A DNA stretch of 64,000 nt from NCBI GenBank assembly GCA_964473485.1, contig CAYYPH010000008.1, positions 1-64,000 on the forward strand, in the 5' to 3' direction. The notes beneath the pieces were generated by a model that saw only the letters and a program-made list of their open reading frames with translations, ran no database searches and had not been told where the DNA came from. The translations under genes were made by a program, and so were the position numbers. The stretch is from CAIVAT01 sp964473485 (lineage in GTDB: Bacteria > Bacteroidota > Bacteroidia > Bacteroidales > FEN-979). The number at the start of each line of letters is the position of its first letter. The stretch's first letter is position 1. Below are positions 7,438 through 14,655 of this stretch, in pieces.

Positions 7438-8739
7438 TTACGTTTTTACCACCACCTGGAGGGTGTGGCGGCTCCTTTGTTCAAGGAGAATTTCACGGCC
7501 TGCGGTGAGGGCCTGCAGGGTGTCGGGGTGATAATGCCGGATGGTGTAGAGGTCGAGCCCGTGGTTGTACCTCACCTGGTATTTCACCGATAAAGCCCCG
7601 ATCAGTGGTTTAATTTTCCGCTGATCATCATCTACGCTGACCGACAGGCTGATGGCCGAGTTTTGCATCATGTTCACCCTGACGCGCGACGTGGAGAGGA
7701 TCCTGAAAATCTCGCTGATGTTTTCCTCGACGATGAAGGAAAAATCGCGCGGAGAGAGGGAAATGAGCACCTGGTTCGGCTTGCGGATAAAAATGGGGGT
7801 GGCGATGGACCATTCATCGAGGCTTTCGATGGTGGTCCCCGGGAGTTCAGGATCAACAAAGGATCTGACCTTTAACCTGATCCCGGCATTTTCGAGCGGT
7901 TTGATGGTTTTGGGGTGGATGACGCTGGCTCCGTAGTAGGAAAGTTCGATGGCTTCGCGGTACGACAGGGTGGGGAGCACCGTGGCATCTGGTCTCCATT
8001 TCGGATCGGCATTCATGACGCCGGGAACGTCTTTCCAGATCGTAACCTCGCCGATCCCCAAAGAAAAAGCCAGTATGGCTGCGGTGAAATCGGATCCTTC
8101 GCGGCCAAGGGTAGTGGTGTTGCCGGCCGCATCGGAACCGATAAAACCCTGTAAAATGGCAACATGTCCGGTATCGCTGGCGGAGTTGAAAAAACCGTTG
8201 ATCTCCCCTTTCACCAGGTGGCAGGTCTGCTCCCAGTCGACCCGGGCATCCCGGTAGGTGTGATCGGTTTTTATGACCCCACGGGTGTCGATCAGCCTGC
8301 AGTTCATCCCTTCGCCGGCGAGCAGGTGAAAGATCATGGTGGTCGAAAACAACTCCCCGAAGCTGACGATCTGATCATATTCAAAGTCGTACGGCTGATC
8401 TCCGGCGGTGTACAGATGACCCTTACGGATGTATCCCCTGAGCTGGTCAAAGAGCGATTCCATTTCGCCGTACACCGGGTGCGCAGGGTCAGGGAACAAT
8501 TCATCAAGGACCGCGAAGTGTTTGTCTCTGACAACGTTGAATGCTTCAATAACGGCGATTGCATCCCTGATCATGAACGGGTCGACCACCTTCTCCAGGT
8601 CATTGGTGGTTTTCCCCATGGCCGACAAAACCACGATGACCTTTTTATACGGCTCATGCCTGAGAATTCTGGCAACATTGCGGAACCCGCCGGCACTGTT
8701 CACGGAGGCTCCGCCGAATTTGAAGATGGTTGTTTCCAT
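7438..8739 (-). CDS. lysC: aspartate kinase (monofunctional)
   Basis: Phosphorylates aspartate, the entry step to lysine, threonine, methionine and diaminopimelate. The 433-residue protein begins METTIFKFGGASV, carrying the KFGG signature of the amino-acid kinase fold. TTTLGREGSDFTAAIL near residue 215 and WKDVPGVMNADP follow. The last 130 residues form the ACT-type regulatory part (for example SPRDFSFIVEENISEIFRIL). No homoserine dehydrogenase domain is fused. A TACATTTG box on the minus strand (8751-8744), five bases before the ATG, matches the -7 consensus and could give an almost leaderless transcript. Confidence 0.94.
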   Translation of the reverse strand: METTIFKFGGASVNSAGGFRNVARILRHEPYKKVIVVLSAMGKTTNDLEKVVDPFMIRDAIAVIEAFNVVRDKHFAVLDELFPDPAHPVYGEMESLFDQLRGYIRKGHLYTAGDQPYDFEYDQIVSFGELFSTTMIFHLLAGEGMNCRLIDTRGVIKTDHTYRDARVDWEQTCHLVKGEINGFFNSASDTGHVAILQGFIGSDAAGNTTTLGREGSDFTAAILAFSLGIGEVTIWKDVPGVMNADPKWRPDATVLPTLSYREAIELSYYGASVIHPKTIKPLENAGIRLKVRSFVDPELPGTTIESLDEWSIATPIFIRKPNQVLISLSPRDFSFIVEENISEIFRILSTSRVRVNMMQNSAISLSVSVDDDQRKIKPLIGALSVKYQVRYNHGLDLYTIRHYHPDTLQALTAGREILLEQRSRHTLQVVVKT

Positions 8740-8876
8740 GCAGCAAATGTAGCAAAACCCGGGCAGCGATTGCCGGAATTTGTTAATTTTGCAGGGCCGA
8801 TGGCACCCGTCCGGCGGGTATATATCCGGTTATCCTCATATCACGCAACCAATACATCATCCGCAAAACCAACATT

Positions 8877-9896
8877 ATGAAGTTTAAAACGCTGACTGAA
8901 TTCATTATCGAAAAACAAGCCGATTATCCGCAGGCATCGGGAGAATTATCAAGGTTGCTCAACGACATCGGAATTGCTGCCAAATTCGTGAACCGCGAAG
9001 TAAACCGGGCCGGGTTGGGAGAGGTGATGGGATACGCAGGTGAAGTGAACGTACAGGGCGAAGATCAGAAGAAGCTGGATGTTTACGCCAACGACCAGTT
9101 TATTGCAGCCCTGAAATCGGGCGGACAATGTTGCGCCATCGGATCGGAGGAAAACGAGGATATCATCGTCCTCGACAGCGACATTTCCAAACATGGTAAA
9201 TACGTGGTGGCCATCGATCCCTTGGACGGTTCATCCAACATTGAATCGAACGTATCGATCGGGACGCTGTTTTCGATCTACCGGCGCAGGACGGTGAGAG
9301 GTTCGGCGCAACTGGAGGATTTCCTTCAGCCCGGCCGCAACCTGATCGCGGCAGGCTATGTGATCTATGGTTCATCGACCATGATGGTCTATACCACCGG
9401 TTATGGCGTGAACGGCTTCACGCTCGATCCATCGGTCGGCCTTTTCATTCTGAGCCATCCCGACATGCGATACCCTGAAACAGGCAGCATTTACTCCATC
9501 AATGAAGCCAATTACCTCTCCTTTCCCGATGGGATCAAACAGTACATACACTACTGCCAGCAGGATGATCCGGCAACACAGCGACCCTACTCCACGCGGT
9601 ATATCGGTTCGATGGTGGCCGACATCCACCGGAACCTGATCCGGGGTGGCGTATTCCTCTACCCGGGGACCTCCAAAAACAGGAAGGGCAAGCTTCGGCT
9701 TCTCTATGAGTGCAACCCGGTTGCTTTCCTTGCCGAACAGGCCGGTGGTAAGGCTTCCGACGGGTTCCGGCGCATCCTCGACATACAGCCCGGCGGACTG
9801 CATGAGCGTTCACCGCTGTTTGTCGGCCCTACTTACATGGTGGAGAAGGCCGAAGAGCTCATGCAAAAATATTCTCCCGATTTCAGGATCGCGTAG
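8877..9896 (+). CDS. fbp: fructose-1,6-bisphosphatase, class I
   Basis: Hydrolyses fructose-1,6-bisphosphate to fructose-6-phosphate in gluconeogenesis. It is 339 residues, the usual length for class I enzymes. The metal-binding signature AIDPLDGSSNIESNVSIGT lies near residues 110-130, preceded by the acidic EENEDIIVLD segment, and LLYECNPVAFLAEQAGG is the conserved C-terminal region. The ATG at 8877 matches the family start. It is divergent from lysC and 23 bp upstream of mfd, probably in the same transcript. Together with the PPi-type phosphofructokinase nearby it defines the fructose-phosphate node. Confidence 0.95.
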   Translation: MKFKTLTEFIIEKQADYPQASGELSRLLNDIGIAAKFVNREVNRAGLGEVMGYAGEVNVQGEDQKKLDVYANDQFIAALKSGGQCCAIGSEENEDIIVLDSDISKHGKYVVAIDPLDGSSNIESNVSIGTLFSIYRRRTVRGSAQLEDFLQPGRNLIAAGYVIYGSSTMMVYTTGYGVNGFTLDPSVGLFILSHPDMRYPETGSIYSINEANYLSFPDGIKQYIHYCQQDDPATQRPYSTRYIGSMVADIHRNLIRGGVFLYPGTSKNRKGKLRLLYECNPVAFLAEQAGGKASDGFRRILDIQPGGLHERSPLFVGPTYMVEKAEELMQKYSPDFRIA

Positions 9897-9919
9897 CAGC
9901 CGGTGCCGCAACTGCCAGT

Positions 9920-12900
9920 TTGAGCCAGAAGTTAATCACCGCCTACAAAGAGCATCCTGCCGTACGACAGATCGTTTCGTATTTTTTTCATGGCCAGGAT
10001 GCCCCTGAAAGCCAGACGGTATCTCTGGCCGGAGGTGACTTTCATGCTCCCGGTGACGGGTTGAACGCTGGCCTTCAAAATGAGCGTAATTCCGTAGACT
10101 TCTCTGACAAAACGGGGGATGATCACCATCACCGGAAGTTCCGTCTGCGGCTGAACGGGTTGGTTGGTTCATCGGCCGCGATGGTGGCTGCAGCCGTTCA
10201 CTCCAAAACTTCCGGGGGGCATTTTGTGGTCCTTCCCGACAAGGAGATGTCGGCTTACTTCTTTAACGACCTTCAGCAACTCGCCGGCGAACGGGTCTTT
10301 TATTTCCCCTCTTCCTACAAACGCGGATTTGCGGCGGGCATCAAAGATAACCAGGGGCTGCTGTCAAGGACCGAGGTGCTCAACATACTCACCTCGGGGA
10401 TCCGGAAATTCATCATTGTCAGTTACCCGGAAGCGATCGCCGAGAAAGTTGTCAATAAAAAGTTCCTGACGAAAAATACCCTGAAACTGATGACCGGCGA
10501 GCAGGTTAACATGGATTTCATCCTTGAGCTGCTGGTTGAATATGAGTTTGAACGAACCGATTTCGTGGTCGAACCGGGCCAGTTTTCCATACGTGGTGGG
10601 CTTGTGGATGTGTTCTCATTCAGTTGTGAACACCCATTCAGGATTGAATTCAGCGGAGATTCGGTGGCATCCCTGCGCACCTTCGACCCATCCACCCAGC
10701 TTTCGGTTAAGCAGTTGGGAGAGATCACCATCATTCCCGACATCCGTGTGAACCCCGACCGGAAGATAACCTACGAACCCATCTTTACATTTCTGCCTGA
10801 ACGCACGGCTGTGTGGTTGTCGGATACCGGGGTGATTGCCGCCAAAGCCGACCAGTCGGGGAGTTCCGGATTACTGCTGACCGGCGGGGAGATACTGAAA
10901 TCGTTGCTGGATTTTTCAACCATCGAATTCGGGCATGATCACTTTTTCAGGACCGCGCAACCGGTGGTGTTCAACACGGTACCGCAACCCTCCTTCAACA
11001 AGGATTTCAACCTGCTCTTCTCCGATCTTTCGAAGAACCGGGCGGAAGGATACAGCAACATCCTGGTGACCGACAACCCGAAACAGGCCGAACGGCTTGA
11101 AAGGATTCTGGAAGACCTGAATGAGAAACTGAAAATGGAAAATGGAAAATGGAAAACGCAACAACGGGAGCAACAGGATAGCGTAAAGATTTTGGAAGTA
11201 ATTGAGCCGACCGGAAACACCCCCGTTTTCAATTTTCCATTTTCAACTTTCAATTCTGATGGCCTGTTTCTCCCCCTCCCGCTTTCGCTGCACGAAGGTT
11301 TTATCGACCGCGACCTGAAGCTGGTCCTTTATACCGATCACCAGATTTTCGAGAGGTATCACAAGTTCCATCTGCGTGATGGTTATGCGAGCAAAGAAGC
11401 GCTGTCGCTCAAGGAGTTGTACAACCTGAAGCCCGGTGACTACGTAACCCACATCGACCATGGCATCGGGCGGTTCGATGGCCTGGAGAAGATCGTGAAT
11501 AACGGCAAGGAGCAGGAGGCCATCCGGCTGATTTACAAGAACGATGATCTGCTCTATGTGAGTATTCACTCCCTTCACCGCATTTCGAAATACATCGGCA
11601 AGGAGGGAACGGCGCCGGTGCTGAACAGGCTGGGATCGGACGTATGGAACAAGCTGAAGGACAAGACCAAGAGCAAGGTCAAGGACATTGCCCGGGAGCT
11701 GATCAAACTGTATGCCGAACGAAGGGCCTCCAAGGGCCTGGCTTGTGCACCCGATACATACCTGCAGGCCGAACTCGAGGCTTCATTTATCTATGAGGAC
11801 ACCCCCGACCAGATCAGGGCGACGGCCGATGTAAAGCGGGACCTCGAGGAGTCATTCCCGATGGACAGGCTGATCTGCGGGGATGTGGGTTTCGGGAAGA
11901 CAGAAATAGCCATCCGAGCTGCGTTCAAGGTGGTGAGTGAAAGCAAACAGGTGGCGGTGCTGGTTCCCACCACCATCCTGGCCCTTCAGCATCACAAGAC
12001 CTTTTCCGACCGGCTGAAGGCTTTTCCGTGCAGGGTCGATTACCTGAACCGCTTCAGGTCGGCCGCCGACCAGAAAAAGATCCTGGGCGATCTGAAGGAA
12101 GGCAGGATCGACATCCTCATCGGCACACATCGGTTGCTGAGCAAGGATATCGAATTCAGCGACCTGGGCCTGCTGATCATCGATGAGGAGCAGAAATTCG
12201 GCGTTTCGTCGAAAGAGAAGATCAAGCAGATGAAGATCAATGTCGACACCCTTACCCTGACGGCCACCCCGATCCCGCGGACCCTGCAGTTTTCGCTCAT
12301 GGGGGCGAGGGATCTTTCGGTGATCAACACCCCGCCGCCCAACCGGTACCCCGTGCAGACCGAGATACACCCCTTCGGCGAGGAGGTGATCAGGGAAGCG
12401 ATAAAGTTCGAGGTCTCCCGCGGAGGCCAGGTGTTTTTCGTGAACACCCGGGTGATGAACATCATGGACATATCGGGAATGGTACAGCGGATGGTGCCCG
12501 GCGTGAAGGTCGCGGTTGCACACGGCCAGATGGAGGGGCACCGGCTCGAGCGCGTGATGGCCGATTTCATCGAGGGAGAATATGACGTGCTCATTGCCAC
12601 GACCATCATCGAATCGGGCCTTGACATTTCGAACGTCAACACCATCATCATCAACGATGCCCATCACTACGGGCTGAGCGACCTGCACCAGCTCAGGGGA
12701 AGGGTGGGGAGATCGAACAAGAAAGCCTTCTGTTACCTGCTGGCCCCGCCGATGTCGACCCTGACGGACGAAGCAAGGAAGCGGTTGCGGGCCATCGAGG
12801 AGTTCTCGGAACTTGGCAGCGGGTTCAACATTGCCATGCGCGATCTCGATATCCGCGGCGCCGGCAACATCCTCGGGGCGGAACAGAGCGGCTTCATCTC

Positions 12901-13477
12901 CGAGATCGGCTACGAGATGTACCAGAAAATCCTCGACGAGGCGCTGCTTGAACTCCGCGAATCGGAGCCCGCCGGTTTCGAAGTGACCGCCACGCCGGTC
13001 GAATACACACGCGAATGCGTCATAGAGACCGACCTTGAGGTCCTCATCCCCGACCATTACGTGACCAGCATCACCGAGCGGCTGAACCTTTACAAGGAAC
13101 TCGACTCCATATCGACCGAGGAGAACCTCGGGTTTTTCATGGAACGCCTGATCGACCGCTTCGGACCGGTGCCGCCCCAGACGCAGGATCTGCTGCATAC
13201 CATCCGGTTGCGGTGGCTGGCACGCAGGATGGGTTTCGAAAAGGTGGTGCTCAGGAATGAGCGACTTACGGCCTATTTTATCAGCAACCCCGATTCTCTC
13301 TATTTCCAGTCGCAGGCATTTACGGCCATCCTCGATTTCATGAAAGTAAATCCTTCGTACCTGGCCATGAAAGAGGATAAGAACCGGCTGTTCATCACCA
13401 TCCGGGAGGTGCCCGGGGTGATCGAAGCGCTGCACAAGCTGGAGCGGATCGCCGGTGAAAAAGTTACTAACATTTAA
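9920..13477 (+). CDS. mfd: transcription-repair coupling factor Mfd
   Basis: A 1185-residue DNA translocase that removes stalled RNA polymerase and recruits UvrA to transcribed-strand lesions. Visible parts: UvrB-like N-terminal modules; RNA-polymerase-interacting domain (YVTHIDHGIGRFDGLEKI, about 510); helicase domain with LICGDVGFGKTE (Walker A), IIDEEQKFGV (DEEQ box) and LTATPIPRTLQFSL; TRG motif region; C-terminal UvrA-masking domain. The start appears to be TTG (SQKLITAYKEHP follows), because no suitable ATG precedes the conserved N-terminus. Two in-frame stretches look inserted: about residues 28-76, and about 403-446, the latter coding from genomic heptamer repeats (listed separately). 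Confidence 0.93.
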   Translation: MSQKLITAYKEHPAVRQIVSYFFHGQDAPESQTVSLAGGDFHAPGDGLNAGLQNERNSVDFSDKTGDDHHHRKFRLRLNGLVGSSAAMVAAAVHSKTSGGHFVVLPDKEMSAYFFNDLQQLAGERVFYFPSSYKRGFAAGIKDNQGLLSRTEVLNILTSGIRKFIIVSYPEAIAEKVVNKKFLTKNTLKLMTGEQVNMDFILELLVEYEFERTDFVVEPGQFSIRGGLVDVFSFSCEHPFRIEFSGDSVASLRTFDPSTQLSVKQLGEITIIPDIRVNPDRKITYEPIFTFLPERTAVWLSDTGVIAAKADQSGSSGLLLTGGEILKSLLDFSTIEFGHDHFFRTAQPVVFNTVPQPSFNKDFNLLFSDLSKNRAEGYSNILVTDNPKQAERLERILEDLNEKLKMENGKWKTQQREQQDSVKILEVIEPTGNTPVFNFPFSTFNSDGLFLPLPLSLHEGFIDRDLKLVLYTDHQIFERYHKFHLRDGYASKEALSLKELYNLKPGDYVTHIDHGIGRFDGLEKIVNNGKEQEAIRLIYKNDDLLYVSIHSLHRISKYIGKEGTAPVLNRLGSDVWNKLKDKTKSKVKDIARELIKLYAERRASKGLACAPDTYLQAELEASFIYEDTPDQIRATADVKRDLEESFPMDRLICGDVGFGKTEIAIRAAFKVVSESKQVAVLVPTTILALQHHKTFSDRLKAFPCRVDYLNRFRSAADQKKILGDLKEGRIDILIGTHRLLSKDIEFSDLGLLIIDEEQKFGVSSKEKIKQMKINVDTLTLTATPIPRTLQFSLMGARDLSVINTPPPNRYPVQTEIHPFGEEVIREAIKFEVSRGGQVFFVNTRVMNIMDISGMVQRMVPGVKVAVAHGQMEGHRLERVMADFIEGEYDVLIATTIIESGLDISNVNTIIINDAHHYGLSDLHQLRGRVGRSNKKAFCYLLAPPMSTLTDEARKRLRAIEEFSELGSGFNIAMRDLDIRGAGNILGAEQSGFISEIGYEMYQKILDEALLELRESEPAGFEVTATPVEYTRECVIETDLEVLIPDHYVTSITERLNLYKELDSISTEENLGFFMERLIDRFGPVPPQTQDLLHTIRLRWLARRMGFEKVVLRNERLTAYFISNPDSLYFQSQAFTAILDFMKVNPSYLAMKEDKNRLFITIREVPGVIEALHKLERIAGEKVTNI
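11127..11258 (+). repeat. heptamer repeats inserted in frame within mfd
   Basis: The left arm (about 11131-11157) reads aaaatgg x3 then aaaacgc. The right arm (about 11225-11256) reads ttttcaa, ttttcca, ttttcaa. These are the two strands of the heptamer family at 391-590. The arms are largely complementary and about 65 bp apart, so they could form a hairpin. They are translated as KMENGKWKT and FNFPFSTFN. The reading frame stays open through the whole insertion. Confidence 0.8.
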
Positions 13478-13508
13478 TCACCCGTTCAGCGGATATTGCC
13501 GCTTTTCG

Positions 13509-13516
13509 TATCTTTG
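13509..13516 (+). promoter_or_regulatory. possible -7 element for the lamin-tail protein gene
   Basis: TATCTTTG is an exact TAnnTTTG match, 36 bp before the chosen ATG at 13553. The upstream -33 TTTG is not clear. The position supports the choice of the later ATG as start. Confidence 0.4.
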
Positions 13517-13552
13517 TTGTACTTCTTCGAAACATTCACTAAAACCAAACAT

Positions 13553-14566
13553 ATGAGAAAAATTTTACTTCTTTTATCCGCAGTTTTTACCGGTCTTTTT
13601 GCAGTTGCACAGGATTGCAGCGACCTCTTCATTTCCGAGTACGTGGAAGGCTGGTACAACAACAAGTCGTTAGAGATCTACAATCCGACGCAGAATGCAA
13701 TCACCCTCGACGATCAATACCGGCTGATCCGCTGGGACAACGGAAAAACCACCTCCGACCAGGATCCGTTGTACGTGCTGCCGCTTACCGGGTCGATCGC
13801 CTCATTCGGCGTGATGGTGATCGTTCAGGACACCACCAAGCCGGGCCAGGATACCATGGTATGGCCTGAACTCAGGAAAAAGGCCACCTGGCTTGCACCT
13901 TACGACTACGGCGGAACCACACCCGGCGGAAATTGCGTCTTCTGGAACGGCGACGATGCCGTATCGCTTCAGAAAAAGCAGAACAACGGAAGCTGGAAGG
14001 ATATCGATATTTTCGGAGAGATCGGCGTGAGGCCGCTGGACTGGCAGGGTGGCACCACCGGTGCCTGGACCGATACCAAGCCTTACTGGAGAGGTACCGG
14101 CGCTTACCTGACCAAAGACCAGACGCTGATTCGCCGGCATAACATCAAGGTAGGGATTGACCGGGTCAGAATGTCGCATTATGGTGATTCGGTCACCGGC
14201 GGTTATCCTAACAGTTTCTATGCCTTCGCCGAATACGACTCCATGCCGGCCAACTTCTTCGACAGTCTCGGGTTCCATCGATGCGACTGTAAAACCAGCA
14301 GCGGGACCGGTGAGCCGGTTTCAGCAAAGATTCTTACAGTGCAGCCAAATCCCGTCACCAACGGACAGTTTACCATAACTTCTAATCGCGAGATCGGGTC
14401 TGTTGAACTTTACACCCTGGTGGGACAGCGCGTCTTTCAGCATCAGTACAAAGCCAGGCTCAGGCAGATCCAGGTCAAAACAAGCCAGTTCCCTGCCGGC
14501 ATTTATATGGTGAGGGTGACCCTTTCCGGTAACCAGACGGAGGTCGTCAAAGTGGTTATCCGGTAA
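13553..14566 (+). CDS. T9SS-secreted protein with lamin-tail domain
   Basis: Predicted to be exported by Sec (signal peptide MRKILLLLSAVFTGLFAVAQ) and then through the outer membrane by type IX secretion. A lamin-tail-like domain begins right after the signal (DLFISEYVEGWYNNKSLEIYNPT). The C-terminus is a type A sorting domain (VQPNPVTNGQFTI then PAGIYMVRVTLSGNQTEVVK). It is 337 residues from the ATG at 13553; an upstream in-frame start at 13496 would put hydrophilic residues before the signal peptide. No enzymatic motif is seen. It probably forms a surface or released protein. A strong terminator follows. Confidence 0.85.
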   Translation: MRKILLLLSAVFTGLFAVAQDCSDLFISEYVEGWYNNKSLEIYNPTQNAITLDDQYRLIRWDNGKTTSDQDPLYVLPLTGSIASFGVMVIVQDTTKPGQDTMVWPELRKKATWLAPYDYGGTTPGGNCVFWNGDDAVSLQKKQNNGSWKDIDIFGEIGVRPLDWQGGTTGAWTDTKPYWRGTGAYLTKDQTLIRRHNIKVGIDRVRMSHYGDSVTGGYPNSFYAFAEYDSMPANFFDSLGFHRCDCKTSSGTGEPVSAKILTVQPNPVTNGQFTITSNREIGSVELYTLVGQRVFQHQYKARLRQIQVKTSQFPAGIYMVRVTLSGNQTEVVKVVIR

Positions 14567-14592
14567 CAATTTACAGGTTATAAATTATTAAC

Positions 14593-14625
14593 AATAGGGG
14601 CAACCTTCAGCAGATTGCCCCTATT
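14593..14625 (+). terminator. hairpin terminator after the lamin-tail protein gene
   Basis: An 11-bp stem (aataggggcaa / ttgcccctatt) with an 11-nt loop lies 26 bp after the stop codon. The downstream T-run is short (tttgtat). It separates this gene from the TonB-dependent receptor. Confidence 0.75.
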
Positions 14626-14655
14626 TGTATCAAAAATTACGAAATCGTTCCAGTG

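Noticed and set aside
11852..13435. 527-codon open frame on the minus strand within mfd
   Set aside because: Antisense shadow of a GC-rich conserved gene. Mfd motifs on the plus strand account for the sequence.
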